From an uncultured Woeseiaceae bacterium (lineage in GTDB: Bacteria; Pseudomonadota; Gammaproteobacteria; Steroidobacterales; Woeseiaceae): DNA of 32,748 bases. Shown here piece after piece: positions 1 to 10,172 of this stretch (position 1 is the stretch's first letter; each line of letters begins with the position of its first letter). Below the pieces are notes generated by a model. That model saw only the letters and a list, made by a program, of their open reading frames with translations. It was not told the DNA's origin and did no database searches. The stretch is taken from assembly GCA_905480255.1 (NCBI GenBank), contig CAJQPR010000144.1:1-32748 (forward strand), in the 5' to 3' direction. The translations under genes were made by a program, and so were the position numbers.

Positions 1-67
1 AAATCACGCCCAGCGCTGCACCGATCAGTACGGTGGCAAAAAAGTAAAAGAGAATCGCGTGAAACAA
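1..67 (-). CDS. nuoJ: NADH-quinone oxidoreductase subunit J, N-terminal fragment
   Basis: Only about 22 codons are in the window; the gene runs off its left edge. The visible peptide begins LFHAILFYFFATVLIGAALG, a first transmembrane helix typical of NuoJ, a membrane-arm subunit of complex I. The start appears to be TTG (bases 65-67), preceded at good distance by an AAGGA ribosome site that overlaps the end of nuoI. Position directly after nuoI matches the standard nuo order. Identification rests on the short hydrophobic N-terminus plus context. Confidence 0.8.
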   Translation of the reverse strand, partial: MFHAILFYFFATVLIGAALGVI

Positions 68-75
68 ATCGTTCC

Positions 76-564
76 TTACCTGTATTTTGCGTCTGCTGCT
101 TTATCAGCAGAGATCATTGCGTCGTACTTGTCACCGATCGCGAGTAACTTGTCTTTCGTCAGGATGTTCTCGCCCGTGGCTTCCATGTGGTATTCGTGAA
201 TGCGCGTTTCGACAATTGCATCAACGGGACACGCTTCTTCACAAAAGCCGCAGTAAATGCATTTGAAGAGGTCAATGTCATAACGGGTTGTGCGCCGTGT
301 ACCGTCCTCACCAACATCCGATTCAATCGTGATTGCCAGCGCAGGGCAGACTGCTTCGCAGAGCTTGCACGCGATGCAACGTTCTTCGCCGTTGGCATAA
401 CGTCGCTGCGCATGCAATCCACGAAACCGCGGTGATTGTGGCGTTTTCTCTTCCGGGTAATAAATGGTGACGGCCGGCTTGAAAAAATTAAAAAATGTGA
501 CCGACAGCCCCTGCCATAATTCCCAGAGAACGAATGTCTTGATGTAACCGCGAATTCGATTCAT
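76..564 (-). CDS. nuoI: NADH-quinone oxidoreductase subunit I (two 4Fe-4S clusters)
   Basis: NuoI is the ferredoxin-like subunit of the complex I peripheral arm that passes electrons through clusters N6a and N6b towards NuoB. Two CxxCxxCxxxCP motifs are visible: C63/C66/C69/C73 and C102/C105/C108/C112. I chose the ATG at 564 ([11 protein letters not shown]), giving 162 residues, the usual family length, and leaving 4 bases after nuoH. A longer frame from 597 would overlap the nuoH end and add 11 residues not typical of the family. The N-terminal 30 residues form an amphipathic, aromatic-rich segment that lies on the membrane in known structures. Confidence 0.96.
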   Translation of the reverse strand: MNRIRGYIKTFVLWELWQGLSVTFFNFFKPAVTIYYPEEKTPQSPRFRGLHAQRRYANGEERCIACKLCEAVCPALAITIESDVGEDGTRRTTRYDIDLFKCIYCGFCEEACPVDAIVETRIHEYHMEATGENILTKDKLLAIGDKYDAMISADKAADAKYR

Positions 565-568
565 TGCC

Positions 569-1651
569 CTACCCTGCCAGACCAGACCATGGACCAACCT
601 GCATCCAGACCATGACCATCTCCACTACGATCCAGACGATGGTCACAGGAATAAAGACCTTCCATCCCAGGCGCATGATCTGGTCATAGCGATAACGTGG
701 AAACGTCGCCCGAATCCAGAAAAATACGAAGATGAAGAAACAGATCTTGATAATTAGCCACAGAAGACTCGGCTCCCTCAGGAAACTACCCTCTGCAAGG
801 AAAGTCCATCCTTCGAAGAACGAGTTGTATCCGCCCAGGAAGAAGATCGACGTCAGTGCAGAAATCAAAATGATATTCGCGTATTCCCCGAGGAAGAAAA
901 GTGCGAATGCGACGCCTGAATATTCGACATGGAATCCGGCAACAATTTCCGACTCGCCCTCGGCGACGTCGAATGGCGCTCTGTTCGTTTCCGCCACGCC
1001 GGAGATAAAGTAGACCAGGAACAACGGCATTAACGGGAGCAGGAACCAGTTTGAGAAGCCACCAGCCTGAGCTTCGGTTATGTCGCCAAGATTGAGACTG
1101 CCACCGGCCATCAAAACCCCAACAAGTGCGAATCCCATGGCAATTTCGTAAGCGACAATTTGCGCCGCCGACCGCATTGCGCCCAGAAATGCATACTTCG
1201 AGTTTGTTGCCCAACCTGCAAGGATGACTCCGTAAACGCCAACAGACGTGAGTGAGAGCACGTACAAAAGGCCGGCATTGATATCTGCGATGACGAAAGT
1301 GTCGGTCAGAGGGATAACTGCCCAGGTTGCCAGTGCAGGTATCAGCGTCAGCAATGGTGCAACGACGAAAAGAAATCGATTCGACTTCTCCGGGATGATG
1401 ACCTCTTTGACAAGCAACTTGATGACGTCGGCAAACGGCTGCAGCAAGCCCCAGGGTCCCACCCTGTTTGGCCCGACCCTGCCCTGCATATAACCGATGA
1501 CCTTGCGCTCGAAGTATGTCGTGAACGCAACCGACAGGATCACCGTGATCATCACGACAGCAATCCAGAAGGTCGTCTCAATCAGGTACTGCATTAATGG
1601 TGGAAACCAGCTCCACACATCAAGCACGAAATTTGGAATCAATCCCTTCAA
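569..1651 (-). CDS. nuoH: NADH-quinone oxidoreductase subunit H
   Basis: NuoH (ND1-like) is the membrane subunit that forms much of the quinone chamber at the junction of the hydrophilic and membrane arms of complex I. The 360-residue protein is strongly hydrophobic, with about eight membrane segments. It carries the family signatures [18 protein letters not shown] after the first helix and [20 protein letters not shown] in the acidic quinone-site loop. It is somewhat longer than the E. coli protein (325), mainly at the C-terminus. Its ATG overlaps the nuoG stop by 4 bases, indicating translational coupling. Confidence 0.97.
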   Translation of the reverse strand: MKGLIPNFVLDVWSWFPPLMQYLIETTFWIAVVMITVILSVAFTTYFERKVIGYMQGRVGPNRVGPWGLLQPFADVIKLLVKEVIIPEKSNRFLFVVAPLLTLIPALATWAVIPLTDTFVIADINAGLLYVLSLTSVGVYGVILAGWATNSKYAFLGAMRSAAQIVAYEIAMGFALVGVLMAGGSLNLGDITEAQAGGFSNWFLLPLMPLFLVYFISGVAETNRAPFDVAEGESEIVAGFHVEYSGVAFALFFLGEYANIILISALTSIFFLGGYNSFFEGWTFLAEGSFLREPSLLWLIIKICFFIFVFFWIRATFPRYRYDQIMRLGWKVFIPVTIVWIVVEMVMVWMQVGPWSGLAG

Positions 1652-3816
1652 GACTGCCTACCTGAAGTGCGTTTCGCTTCCGGCGTCAATTGCAAAGCAG
1701 TCGCACGTCGAACTACGGCATCAACCTGGTAAATCGGCACGTCAATTTCGTTCGCCGGCTCATCTGCCCCGTTGAGATTCGTGGCAATCTTACCGCCGTC
1801 GTAGCTATTATCTTTGTGGATCTCACCGATTTGCCCGAACAGCTCATCGCGAATTTCTTCGCTATTAACGTAGTCAAAGCCATCAGCATCGAGGAGATTC
1901 CCTACAACCCGGAGAACTTTCCAACCAGGTCTGGACTCACCCACCGGATTGGCGACGCCAACGAAACTTTGTTTGCGGCCTTCGCAATTGACATACGTGC
2001 CCGAGGTTTCTGCGAACGTGCCAATCGGCAACATCAGATTTGCTGATCGTTTCAGCGACTCACTGGCATAAGGGGTAAATGCGGCGACAAATTTGGATTT
2101 TGAGAGTTTGTCTTCAGCGTTCGGAGTACAAGTCAGATCTCCGTCTGGCTCAATACCAAACAGGAGAACTGTTGTGAGCGACGCATCGACTATTTCTGCT
2201 GCGTTGAGACCCGACTCCTTGCGCAACTCACCTGCCGTAGCCCTGTGCGGAAGAATACCCGCCAGATGTGCACCAGCTGAGTTACCCGCCTCAGACAATG
2301 AGCCAAATGTTGCGCCCGTCATGCGGCCGATTGCTGCAACAAGTGCCATCACGGCAGATGACGCCTGGTGGCGGCATGCAATCAATCCCGAGATGATGTG
2401 TGCCCGCTCGGCGTTCGCCAGGGAATCAGCAACCCGTTTTTGTGCAGCGGTTGGTTCGACTCCTTCACAAAGCTTTGCAATTGAGTCGGGTACCTGACCG
2501 GAACCGGCCGCCGCGACGGCTACACCTGCAAGCTGACTTGCGAGGCCCAGGCCGTGGATATGTTCGAAAACATCAAACAGGAAATCATGCTCACCGCTAT
2601 TCACGACGCTGACTTTCGATCCTGCTAAAGCCGCCTTGCGAACTCGATGGGCAATGATCGGTGCTTCTTTCCGCAGGTTGGCGCCCGCGATCAAAATAGC
2701 ATCCGCACTCTCGACTTCTTCGATACTGCAGCCAAGCCACGGCATCATCGGATCGTTGTCCTGGCCCGAAAAATCGCGCTGGCGGATACGATGATCGACA
2801 TTGGCGGTACCAATATGCTCTGCCAATTTTGACAGCAGGTGAAACTCTTCAGTGGTAGATCCAGGCGCTGCCAGGATTCCCGTATTGTCGCCGCCGGCAG
2901 ACTTCAGCTCGTCTGCGAGCCGGTTGAGAGCCTCCTCCCAACTAACTTCTTCCCAATCGTCGCCAGACTTTAACCTTGGACGTAGCAATCTGTCGCTGCT
3001 GTAAATCCCCTCGTAGCTAAAACGGTCCCTGTCAGACAACCAGGCTTCATTGATCAACTCATTCTCACGCGGCACGACGCGTTTGATGGTTCCTCGCAGA
3101 ACGTGCGCGTTCATATTCGAGCCAACGCAATCGTGCGGCGAAATCGTCGATCGCTGCATCATTTCCCATGCCCTGGCACTGTACCGATACGGTTTGTTGT
3201 TCAGCGCTCCGACCGGGCACAGGTCGATAATATTCGCCGACAGTTCGTGATCAATGCTCGCCTCGACATAAGTGCCGATCTTCATGTTCTCGCCACGTTC
3301 GGTGGTGCCAAGCTGTTGCAGACCTGTGACCTCATCGCCAAATCGCACGCACCGCGTGCAATGGATGCAACGAGTCATGTCCGTTGAGACGAGTGGACCA
3401 ATATCTTTATCTTTGACGACGCGTTTTCGTTCCTGGTATCTCGAAACGTCGCGGCCATAACCAAGCGCCTGATCCTGGAGTTCGCACTCGCCGCCCTGAT
3501 CACAAATCGGGCAATCGAGAGGATGATTGATCAGCAGGAATTCCATCGTCGCTTTCTGCGCAGCAATAGCCGCCGGCGACCGCGTGAATACCTTCATGCC
3601 CTCCATAATTGGCGTCGCGCAAGCCGGCATCGGTTTCGGCGCTTTCTCGACTTCAACGAGGCACATGCGGCAATTCGCCGCTATCGACAGTTTTTCGTGA
3701 TAGCAAAAACGTGGGACGTAGGTGCCGATGTTATCCGTCACCTCGATAATCATCTGGCCCTTCTTAGCCTCGACCGGCTTGCCGTCGACTTCAATGTTGA
3801 CGATGTCGTCGCTCAT
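1648..3816 (-). CDS. nuoG: NADH-quinone oxidoreductase subunit G
   Basis: NuoG is the large iron-sulfur subunit of the complex I peripheral arm. The N-terminal [2Fe-2S] domain has C38, C49, C52 and C66. The next cluster is ligated by H98, C102, C105 and C111 ([14 protein letters not shown]). The third has C150, C153, C156 and C200 (CPVGAL). The rest is a molybdopterin-oxidoreductase-like domain that has lost its cofactor in this family. At 722 residues it is shorter than E. coli NuoG (908). After CPVGAL I do not see the four-cysteine N7 set, so it resembles the N7-less type of mitochondria and many proteobacteria. It overlaps nuoF by 4 bases. Confidence 0.97.
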   Translation of the reverse strand: MSDDIVNIEVDGKPVEAKKGQMIIEVTDNIGTYVPRFCYHEKLSIAANCRMCLVEVEKAPKPMPACATPIMEGMKVFTRSPAAIAAQKATMEFLLINHPLDCPICDQGGECELQDQALGYGRDVSRYQERKRVVKDKDIGPLVSTDMTRCIHCTRCVRFGDEVTGLQQLGTTERGENMKIGTYVEASIDHELSANIIDLCPVGALNNKPYRYSARAWEMMQRSTISPHDCVGSNMNAHVLRGTIKRVVPRENELINEAWLSDRDRFSYEGIYSSDRLLRPRLKSGDDWEEVSWEEALNRLADELKSAGGDNTGILAAPGSTTEEFHLLSKLAEHIGTANVDHRIRQRDFSGQDNDPMMPWLGCSIEEVESADAILIAGANLRKEAPIIAHRVRKAALAGSKVSVVNSGEHDFLFDVFEHIHGLGLASQLAGVAVAAAGSGQVPDSIAKLCEGVEPTAAQKRVADSLANAERAHIISGLIACRHQASSAVMALVAAIGRMTGATFGSLSEAGNSAGAHLAGILPHRATAGELRKESGLNAAEIVDASLTTVLLFGIEPDGDLTCTPNAEDKLSKSKFVAAFTPYASESLKRSANLMLPIGTFAETSGTYVNCEGRKQSFVGVANPVGESRPGWKVLRVVGNLLDADGFDYVNSEEIRDELFGQIGEIHKDNSYDGGKIATNLNGADEPANEIDVPIYQVDAVVRRATALQLTPEAKRTSGRQS

Positions 3817-5120
3817 GCGGCGGCCTCGCTGGGGTCATCCACGATACTGCGTCCGTGGTTGCGCACCATATATTCGAATTCATGACGGAAGTGTTTAAGG
3901 AAACTCTGTACAGGCCATGCTGCAGCGTCGCCAAGTGCACAAATTGTGTGCCCCTCGATCTTGTTCGCCACATCAACGAGTTTGTCGAGATCTTCTTCCT
4001 GACCCTGGCCAGCAACGATTCTCGACAACATCCGGTATAACCAACCGGTTCCTTCCCTGCACGGCGTGCACTGGCCACATGATTCGGCCATGTAGAAACG
4101 CGAGATTCGACGCAAAACTTTTACCATGCAAGTGGTGTCGTCCATCACCATTACCGCGCCGGTGCCGAATGACGACCCGGCCTGCTGCAACGAGTTGTAG
4201 TCCATCGTGCAGTCCATGATGATGTCCGCCGGCATAACCGGTACAGACGAACCGCCAGGAATGACTGCCTTCAGCTTCCGTCCGTTCCACACGCCACCGC
4301 AGATGTCGAGCAGATCCTTGAACGGGATACCCATAGGTACTTCATAGTTGCCCGGCTTCTCAATATGGCCGGATACTGAAAACTGTGCCGTGCCACCGGA
4401 ACCTTCCGGTCCGAGGTCTGCAAACCATTTCGCACCATTTCGAATAATGGACGGAACACTTGCAAGGCTTTGCGTGTTGTTGATCGTCGTTGGCTTGCCA
4501 TACAGGCCAAAGTTCGCGGGGAAAGGTGGCTTGAAGCGTGGCTTGCCCTGCTTGCCTTCGAGCGACTCGAGCAATGCGGTCTCTTCGCCGCAAATGTATG
4601 CGCCGGCGCCTACAAATGTGTGCAGATCGAAATCTATGCCGGAACCCTTGATGTTCTTGCCAAGCAGACCGGCGTCATAGGCCTCTTTGACCGCCGCTTC
4701 AAATCGGGGAACCGGTTCGTCAATAAACTCACCGCGAATGTAGTTGTAGGCAACCGTGGCACCCATCGAATAGGCGGCAATCGCCATGCCTTCAACCAGT
4801 GAATGCGGGTTGTAGCGTAAAACCTCACGGTCATGGCAGGTGCCCGGCTCGCTCTCATCCGAATTGCAGACCAGGTATTTTTGCCCGGGTGCCGTTCGCG
4901 GCATGAAACTCCATTTCAATCCGGTCGGAAATCCGGCGCCGCCTCTGCCCCTGAGACCGGAAGCTTTCACCTCTTCAATAACATCTTCCGGCGACAACTC
5001 GCCGTCGAGGATTTTTCGCCAGGACTTGTAGCCGTCATGTTTTTCGTAGGTATCGAGAGACCACGATTCGTCGGCCCCGAACGTATTGAAGCAAACCAGG
5101 TTTTGTTTCACTTCAGTCAT
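3813..5120 (-). CDS. nuoF: NADH-quinone oxidoreductase subunit F (NADH and FMN binding)
   Basis: NuoF binds NADH and FMN and starts electron transfer in complex I. The glycine-rich stretch [10 protein letters not shown] (residues 58-67) belongs to the FMN/NADH site, and [14 protein letters not shown] (177-190) is a family signature. The N3 [4Fe-4S] cluster is ligated by C348, C351 and C354 ([12 protein letters not shown]) and C394. The 435-residue length is normal. The ATG overlaps the nuoE stop by 4 bases, and the stop overlaps the nuoG start the same way, so nuoE-F-G are probably translationally coupled. Confidence 0.98.
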   Translation of the reverse strand: MTEVKQNLVCFNTFGADESWSLDTYEKHDGYKSWRKILDGELSPEDVIEEVKASGLRGRGGAGFPTGLKWSFMPRTAPGQKYLVCNSDESEPGTCHDREVLRYNPHSLVEGMAIAAYSMGATVAYNYIRGEFIDEPVPRFEAAVKEAYDAGLLGKNIKGSGIDFDLHTFVGAGAYICGEETALLESLEGKQGKPRFKPPFPANFGLYGKPTTINNTQSLASVPSIIRNGAKWFADLGPEGSGGTAQFSVSGHIEKPGNYEVPMGIPFKDLLDICGGVWNGRKLKAVIPGGSSVPVMPADIIMDCTMDYNSLQQAGSSFGTGAVMVMDDTTCMVKVLRRISRFYMAESCGQCTPCREGTGWLYRMLSRIVAGQGQEEDLDKLVDVANKIEGHTICALGDAAAWPVQSFLKHFRHEFEYMVRNHGRSIVDDPSEAAA

Positions 5121-5608
5121 TCGAGCCCATCCAGAATCTCATCAACCTGTTCCAGCGTAAGATTCTCGTGATACTTGTGATCAATCATCATCATCGGAGC
5201 GCCACAACACGCCGCCAGGCACTCTTCCTCTCTCTTGAGGTAGATGCGACCGTCTGCAGTACTATCGCCGGTTTTGATACCCAGTTTTTTCTCGACGTGG
5301 CTAACTACGTCATCAGCGCCTCGCAACATGCATGCGACATTGGTGCAAATAGCGACGTTATGTCTGCCGACCGGCTTCGTCTGGAACATCGAATAGAAAG
5401 TTGCAACCTCATAAACCTGGATCGTTGGCAGCTCGAGGTAGTTGGCAACGCCATTCATTAACTCTGCAGTCAGGTAGCCATCGTTCTCATGCTGCACAGC
5501 GTGCAACGCACCGATGACTGCCGAGCGCTGTCGGTCTTCGGGAAAACGGGCTTTCCAGCGATCGATTTCCTCGCGAACGTGGTCTGAAAGTACGTTTGCG
5601 TCACTCAT
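5117..5608 (-). CDS. nuoE: NADH-quinone oxidoreductase subunit E (2Fe-2S)
   Basis: NuoE is a thioredoxin-fold subunit that carries the off-path [2Fe-2S] cluster N1a next to the NuoF flavin. The ligands are visible as CxxxxC (C88, C93) and CxxxC (C130, C134) within [10 protein letters not shown]; an extra C135 follows where most homologues have a non-cysteine residue. The 163-residue length is normal. It overlaps nuoD upstream and nuoF downstream by 4 bases each. Confidence 0.97.
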   Translation of the reverse strand: MSDANVLSDHVREEIDRWKARFPEDRQRSAVIGALHAVQHENDGYLTAELMNGVANYLELPTIQVYEVATFYSMFQTKPVGRHNVAICTNVACMLRGADDVVSHVEKKLGIKTGDSTADGRIYLKREEECLAACCGAPMMMIDHKYHENLTLEQVDEILDGLE

Positions 5609-6858
5609 CGATCGATCTCGCCAAATACAATGTCTTGCGTACCAATTACTGCAACAACGTCGGCAAGCATGTGCCCTTCTACCATCTCGGACATCGCAGC
5701 GAGGTGCGCGAACCCAGGTGCGCGAATCTTTAAGCGATACGGTTTGTTGGCACCGTCCGAAACGATATATACGCCGAACTCGCCCTTGGGATGTTCAATG
5801 GCGGCGTAGGCCTCGCCTTCGGGCACGCAATAGCCCTCGGTGAACAATTTGAAATGGTGAATCAATGATTCCATGTCGTCTTTCATTTCGACACGCTTCG
5901 GTGGGACTATTTTGTTGTCGTCGATCATGACCGGACCGGGATTGTCCCGCAGCCAGGCGACACACTGCTTCATAATCCTGGCCGACTGCCGCATTTCTTC
6001 GACTCTGACCAGGTAGCGGTCATAACAATCGCCGTTCACGCCGACCGGGATATCAAAATCCATTCGGTCGTAAACCTCGTACGGCTGTTTCTTGCGCAGG
6101 TCCCATTCGATACCTGAGCCTCGCAACATGGGACCGGTGAACCCAAGATTGAGCGCCCGCTCCGGCGTTACAACAGCGATGTTAACCGTGCGCTGCTTCC
6201 AGATCCGATTATCAGTAAGCAAAGTTTCGTATTGATCTACACAACCGGGGAATTTGTCACAAAACGCGTCAATGAAGTCGAGTAATGATCCATCGCGAAC
6301 TTCATTCAGGCGATCGACTTCTTTCTGGCTGCGCCATTTGGATGCCTGGTATTTGGGCATCGTATCCGGCAGGTCACGATAAACCCCGCCTGGCCGGTAA
6401 TAAGTTGCATGCATGCGCGTACCAGATACCGCTTCGTAGCAGTCCATCAAGTCCTCGCGCTCACGAAAGCAGTAGAGAAACATCGTCATCGCGCCAATGT
6501 CGAGACCATGTGCACCGAGCCACATCAGGTGGTTCAGGATGCGGGTCATCTCATCAAACATTACACGGATGTACTTCGCACGCTCCGGCACTTCAACGCC
6601 GAGCAATTTCTCGATCGCAAGTACGTAGCCGTGCTCGTTACACATCATCGAAACGTAGTCGAGGCGATCCATGTAACCAATGCTCTGATTATATGGTTTG
6701 GACTCAGCGAGTTTTTCCGTACCGCGATGCAACAGGCCAACGTGAGGGTCGGCCTTGTAAATAACCTCACCTTCCATTTCAAGGACGAGTCTGAGCACAC
6801 CATGAGCGGCCGGATGCTGCGGACCGAAGTTCATCGTGAAATTCTGAATCTCACCCAT
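5605..6858 (-). CDS. nuoD: NADH-quinone oxidoreductase subunit D
   Basis: NuoD is the 49-kDa-type subunit, related to the large subunit of NiFe hydrogenases, that forms the quinone site with NuoB and NuoH. The N-terminus [20 protein letters not shown] is the family hallmark, and the protein ends in the conserved [10 protein letters not shown] prefer the ATG at 6858 (417 residues). Upstream in-frame ATGs at 6870 and 6867 sit on top of the AAGGA ribosome site and would add MMPA, which homologues lack. With this start the gene overlaps nuoC by 8 bases. nuoC and nuoD are separate, unlike the fused nuoCD of E. coli. Confidence 0.96.
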   Translation of the reverse strand: MGEIQNFTMNFGPQHPAAHGVLRLVLEMEGEVIYKADPHVGLLHRGTEKLAESKPYNQSIGYMDRLDYVSMMCNEHGYVLAIEKLLGVEVPERAKYIRVMFDEMTRILNHLMWLGAHGLDIGAMTMFLYCFREREDLMDCYEAVSGTRMHATYYRPGGVYRDLPDTMPKYQASKWRSQKEVDRLNEVRDGSLLDFIDAFCDKFPGCVDQYETLLTDNRIWKQRTVNIAVVTPERALNLGFTGPMLRGSGIEWDLRKKQPYEVYDRMDFDIPVGVNGDCYDRYLVRVEEMRQSARIMKQCVAWLRDNPGPVMIDDNKIVPPKRVEMKDDMESLIHHFKLFTEGYCVPEGEAYAAIEHPKGEFGVYIVSDGANKPYRLKIRAPGFAHLAAMSEMVEGHMLADVVAVIGTQDIVFGEIDR

Positions 6859-7555
6859 TGCCGGCATCATCCTTAAGTTCGGCCGAGTAGCGGTTGTCGT
6901 CGCGAATCACTCGCGGCACCAGGGTGCGCTCCTCAATGCTGACGGGCTGATAGACAACGCGCCCCCTGTCGCTGTCATACTTGACTTCGACATTTCCGGA
7001 GAGCGGAAAATCCTTGCGGAACGGATGGCCAATAAACCCATAGTCCGTCATGATTCGACGCAGATCCGGGTGACCTTCAAAAAGTATGCCTAAAAGATCA
7101 AACGCCTCGCGCTCAAACCAGTTCGCGGAACTCCAGACAGAGACCAGTGACGGTACAACCGGTGGATTGTTTTCTTCCGTAAAAACGCGCAAGCGAAGGC
7201 GAACATTCTGCTCCACTGACATCAGGTGATAGACGACGGCGAATCGGCGAGGATCAAACGAATCACTTTCATCAAGGATGACTGGCTTTCGCTCAACGCC
7301 ACGACTGAAGCCGCTTTCCGTCGCGCTCTCCGTTTTCCACTCCACTTCGCCGTAGGTCAGATAATCAACACCACAAACATCGATCAGCTGATCGATCTGC
7401 AAATCGTCGTCATCGCGAAGCGCTTTTGCGACGTCGACAAGATCGGCCTTAGCCACTTCGTAGGTCAATTCATCACAGATGGATGTCACGCGCGTGACGC
7501 GTTCGCCAAAGCGTGTGTCTATCCGAGCAGCCAATGTCTCGATTGAAATGGTCAT
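6851..7555 (-). CDS. nuoC: NADH-quinone oxidoreductase subunit C
   Basis: NuoC is the 30-kDa-type scaffold subunit of the complex I peripheral arm. Recognisable elements are the central [20 protein letters not shown] motif followed by [25 protein letters not shown], the family signature. At 234 residues it has the usual length for the stand-alone subunit. A charged insertion near residues 75-95 ([16 protein letters not shown]) looks poorly conserved. The start lies 10 bases after the nuoB stop. Confidence 0.96.
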   Translation of the reverse strand: MTISIETLAARIDTRFGERVTRVTSICDELTYEVAKADLVDVAKALRDDDDLQIDQLIDVCGVDYLTYGEVEWKTESATESGFSRGVERKPVILDESDSFDPRRFAVVYHLMSVEQNVRLRLRVFTEENNPPVVPSLVSVWSSANWFEREAFDLLGILFEGHPDLRRIMTDYGFIGHPFRKDFPLSGNVEVKYDSDRGRVVYQPVSIEERTLVPRVIRDDNRYSAELKDDAGNG

Positions 7556-7565
7556 GACTTATGCA

Positions 7566-8093
7566 TTACCTGGCGATCGTGCTCGTTCGCCGAATCTTCT
7601 TCTGGAGCTGAATGAGTCCATAGATGAGCGCTTCCGCTGTAGGAGGACAGCCAGGAACGTAGACATCCACTGGAACAACACGGTCGCAACCACGAACAAC
7701 AGAATATGAATAGTGATAGTAGCCGCCGCCGTTTGCGCATGAGCCCATGGATACTACCCAACGAGGTTCCGGCATCTGGTCATAGACCTTTCGTAGCGCC
7801 GGAGCCATTTTGTTGCAGAGAGTTCCGGCAACAATCATCACGTCGGACTGACGCGGGCTCGGCCGAAAAATGATGCCGAACCTGTCGAGATCGTAGCGTG
7901 CGGCGCCCGCCTGCATCATTTCGACTGCGCAGCAGGCCAACCCAAAGGTCATTGGCCACATCGAACCCGTGCGGGCCCAGTTCATGACGTTGTCAACGCC
8001 GGTAATTACAAATCCCTTCTTCTGCAGACTGACAGCGCCCTCATCAGGCGTAACGTCTGATGTCGGCAATGTCTCAGCGGCGCTCAATCCCAT
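7566..8093 (-). CDS. nuoB: NADH-quinone oxidoreductase subunit B (cluster N2)
   Basis: NuoB carries N2, the terminal [4Fe-4S] cluster that reduces quinone. The ligands are the tandem pair C54-C55 ([10 protein letters not shown]), C119 (GSCANGGG) and C149 ([10 protein letters not shown]). I chose the ATG at 8093, preceded by an AAAGGGG ribosome site, giving 175 residues and a 10-base overlap with nuoA. An ATG at 8114 would add seven residues with a poorer ribosome site. The first 25 residues (rich in Thr, Asp, Glu) are an extension before the conserved [18 protein letters not shown]. Confidence 0.96.
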   Translation of the reverse strand: MGLSAAETLPTSDVTPDEGAVSLQKKGFVITGVDNVMNWARTGSMWPMTFGLACCAVEMMQAGAARYDLDRFGIIFRPSPRQSDVMIVAGTLCNKMAPALRKVYDQMPEPRWVVSMGSCANGGGYYHYSYSVVRGCDRVVPVDVYVPGCPPTAEALIYGLIQLQKKIRRTSTIAR

Positions 8094-8440
8094 TCCAGTG
8101 CCCCTTTCTTCCATTCATAAATGAAGCCGACGACAAGGACCGCCAGAAAGATGCCCATAGCTATCAGGCCGAACCCACCGACAGTATCCAGAGATACAGC
8201 CCAGGGAAACAGAAAAGCGATTTCAAGATCGAAAATGATGAAGAGAATAGCGACCAGGTAATAGCGGACATCAAACTTCATACGCGACTCTTCAAATGCT
8301 TCGAATCCGCATTCATAGGGCGAGAGTTTGTTGTCGTCCTTGCTGCCACTGCCAAACAAAAAGCCGAGCGCGAGCAGGAGCACACCGATACCGGTGGCAA
8401 CTCCGAGGAAGATCAAAACCGGCACGTAATTTTGCAGCAT
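8084..8440 (-). CDS. nuoA: NADH-quinone oxidoreductase subunit A
   Basis: NuoA (ND3-like) is a small membrane subunit near the quinone entry site of complex I and is the first gene of the operon. The 118-residue protein has three membrane helices (about 5-27, 60-82 and 88-110). Between helices 1 and 2 lies the conserved loop with [20 protein letters not shown], whose cysteine is the residue that reports the active/deactive transition in ND3. The ATG lacks a strong Shine-Dalgarno sequence. All downstream nuo genes follow on the same strand without a visible terminator. Confidence 0.97.
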   Translation of the reverse strand: MLQNYVPVLIFLGVATGIGVLLLALGFLFGSGSKDDNKLSPYECGFEAFEESRMKFDVRYYLVAILFIIFDLEIAFLFPWAVSLDTVGGFGLIAMGIFLAVLVVGFIYEWKKGALEWD

Positions 8441-8750
8441 ATTGGAAGGTCTGGTTTGTTCTTGAATTAGGGACCAAATCAGCGCGGAATTGTATCAGGG
8501 TGCCTCACTCCGATAACACCCCTAGAAGGGTCGGATACGTGACTTTTTTCGTTTCGGATACTACGAATGCCCCGGCAGCCGCAAACTGGCCCGCAACGCC
8601 TTGATTGTCCGGTCTCTATGCCCAATCCGCCCGGTCGGCCTACGTTATCGACCCTTGAAAAAATGGTGGGTGCCGACCGACCTTTAGCGCGTCAATAAAT
8701 CGAGCAATGAATGTATCTGCCGCGAAGTTCTGCCTTTTGGCATCAGCCAC
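8441..8750. other. Non-coding leader/regulatory region upstream of nuoA
   Basis: About 310 bases without a credible gene on either strand. It contains the candidate nuo promoter, a directly repeated 8-mer TCGGATAC (8531-8538 and 8554-8561) 23 bases apart just upstream of that promoter, and a loose inverted repeat GGTCGGC/GCCGACC (8633-8639, 8672-8678). No tRNA or clear riboswitch fold was seen. Confidence 0.5.
8489..8517 (-). promoter_or_regulatory. Candidate sigma-70 promoter of the nuo operon
   Basis: On the minus strand a TACAAT -10 element (8489-8494), preceded by TGA as in extended -10 promoters, lies 17 bases from a weak GTTATC -35 (8512-8517). Transcription would start near 8482, about 40 bases before nuoA. 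The operon needs its own promoter because a terminator closes the upstream transcript at 8751-8777. The assignment is by eye only. Confidence 0.4.
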
Positions 8751-8777
8751 AAAAAAACCAGCCGATTGGCTGGTTTT
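8751..8777 (-). terminator. Rho-independent terminator after tRNA-Leu
   Basis: Read on the minus strand, ACCAGCC and GGCTGGT arms (with flanking A/T pairs) enclose a 4-base loop and are followed by a run of seven T. It lies 9 bases past the CCA end of tRNA-Leu and closes the ftsH-to-tRNA transcript ahead of the nuo operon. Confidence 0.9.
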
Positions 8778-8785
8778 CTAATTGA

Positions 8786-8870
8786 TGGTGCCGACGGCCG
8801 GACTCGAACCGGCACAGCTTTCGCCACTGCCCCCTCAAGACAGCGTGTCTACCAATTCCACCACGTCGGC
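8786..8870 (-). tRNA. leuU: tRNA-Leu, anticodon GAG
   Basis: The minus strand folds into a class II (long variable arm) tRNA of 85 bases. The acceptor is GCCGACG/CGTCGGC with discriminator A and an encoded CCA. The anticodon stem CTGTC/GGCAG encloses loop TTGAGGG, giving anticodon GAG, and the T arm is GCCGG-TTCGAGT-CCGGC. It follows secG by 21 bases, the same arrangement as secG-leuU in E. coli, so it is probably cut from a joint transcript. Confidence 0.97.
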
Positions 8871-8891
8871 AATTCCTGTTCGGTTCGAAAT

Positions 8892-9320
8892 CTACTGTTC
8901 AGCAGGAGGCTCATCAGCTGGCGCTTCGGCTTCCAACGGCGGAACACCGATGTCATCGGTCTGTGGCTCCGCGATATCTGTTTCCGGCAACTGGGGAACC
9001 TCGTCTGCAGGCATCGCTTCCTGCTGCTGCTCAGTTTCCGTAAGGGGCATGCTCTCCAGGAGGCTTTCCGGTGCTCCCGTTCGCTGGCTGCTGATATAGG
9101 CCAGGCTCAGGCTCGTCGCAAAAAAGGCTGTCGCCAGGATTGCCGTCGCGCGCGAGAAAAAGTTGGTTGAACCCTGCGCGCCGAAAACCGTGCCTGAAGC
9201 ACCAGCGCCAAATGCGGCACCAGCTTCGGCTCCCTTGCCCCGCTGGAGCAGCACCAGGGCGATAATGCCGAGTGCGATCAAGGTGTGAACGATCAGCACT
9301 GTCGTTTGAATGTTTGCCAT
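8892..9320 (-). CDS. secG: Preprotein translocase subunit SecG
   Basis: SecG is the small accessory membrane subunit of the SecYEG export channel. The N-terminal half shows two membrane helices (about residues 5-25 and 55-77) flanking the conserved LLQRGKGAEAGAAFGAGASG loop with FGAQGSTNFFSRAT. At 142 residues it is longer than E. coli SecG (110). The extra part is an acidic tail rich in Glu, Pro and Ala (residues 90-142), probably disordered in the cytoplasm. A GAGGT ribosome site precedes the ATG, and the gene starts 7 bases after tpiA. Confidence 0.95.
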   Translation of the reverse strand: MANIQTTVLIVHTLIALGIIALVLLQRGKGAEAGAAFGAGASGTVFGAQGSTNFFSRATAILATAFFATSLSLAYISSQRTGAPESLLESMPLTETEQQQEAMPADEVPQLPETDIAEPQTDDIGVPPLEAEAPADEPPAEQ

Positions 9321-9327
9321 TTTTACC

Positions 9328-10089
9328 TCAACAGATGGCGACAGCGGCTTCCGCTATCGCCAGGAAATCTTCGGATTTCAGGGATGCGCCGCCAATCAGG
9401 CCGCCATCAATATCCGGATTTGAGAAAAGACCGCCGGCATTGTCTCCTTTAACGCTACCGCCATACAATATTTTTACACCCTCTGCGACACTTTCACTCT
9501 TCGCTTCCAGCAAAGCCCTGATGTGCCGGTGCACTTCCTGCGCCTGGTCGGGAGTGGCTGTCATCCCGGTACCGATCGCCCAGACCGGCTCATAAGCAAT
9601 GACTGCCCGGCCAAATGCGTCGATGCCAGCAGAATCAAGAACCGCGTTCAACTGCTCGTCAATCACAGCCTCCGTCTTGCCGGATTCGCGCTGTTCCAGC
9701 GTTTCACCAACACAAAGAATCGGTGTCAGTCCGCATTTCTGCGCCGCCATGAATTTGTCCGCCACAGCCTGGCTGGTCTCGCCCATCAGCGCACGACGCT
9801 CTGAGTGGCCCACAATGACATATTCGCAGCCAACGTCCCGCAACATTGATCCGGCGGTTTCTCCGGTGAATGCGCCAGATTCATGCTCAGAAATCGTCTG
9901 AGCCCCCAGCCGGACGTTGCTGCCGCTGGTTTTTGCCGCGACTGCCGAAAGATAAGGGAATGGCGGGCAAACCAGGAGCTCAACGAGATCCGATTGCGGT
10001 GCGCCAGCAATAATGCCGTCTACCAGCTCAGCGTTGGCGACATTACTACCATTCATTTTCCAGTTTCCGGCGACCAGGTAACCGCGCAT
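9328..10089 (-). CDS. tpiA: Triosephosphate isomerase
   Basis: This cytoplasmic glycolytic enzyme interconverts dihydroxyacetone phosphate and glyceraldehyde 3-phosphate. The 253-residue TIM barrel has all catalytic elements: N9 and K11 in GNWKMNG, H95 in IVGHSERR, E167 in AYEPVWAIGTG (followed by the mobile loop), and the phosphate-binding LYGGSV. It sits between glmM (83-base gap) and secG (7-base gap), a placement also known from Pseudomonas-type gammaproteobacteria. Confidence 0.98.
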   Translation of the reverse strand: MRGYLVAGNWKMNGSNVANAELVDGIIAGAPQSDLVELLVCPPFPYLSAVAAKTSGSNVRLGAQTISEHESGAFTGETAGSMLRDVGCEYVIVGHSERRALMGETSQAVADKFMAAQKCGLTPILCVGETLEQRESGKTEAVIDEQLNAVLDSAGIDAFGRAVIAYEPVWAIGTGMTATPDQAQEVHRHIRALLEAKSESVAEGVKILYGGSVKGDNAGGLFSNPDIDGGLIGGASLKSEDFLAIAEAAVAIC

Positions 10090-10172
10090 CTCAGAAATCC
10101 GTGAGGCTTAAAAGGCGCGCAAGGATACCGAGCCGCAGAGCCCAGCGCAACGCAGATTATGGCCTTATTGAT

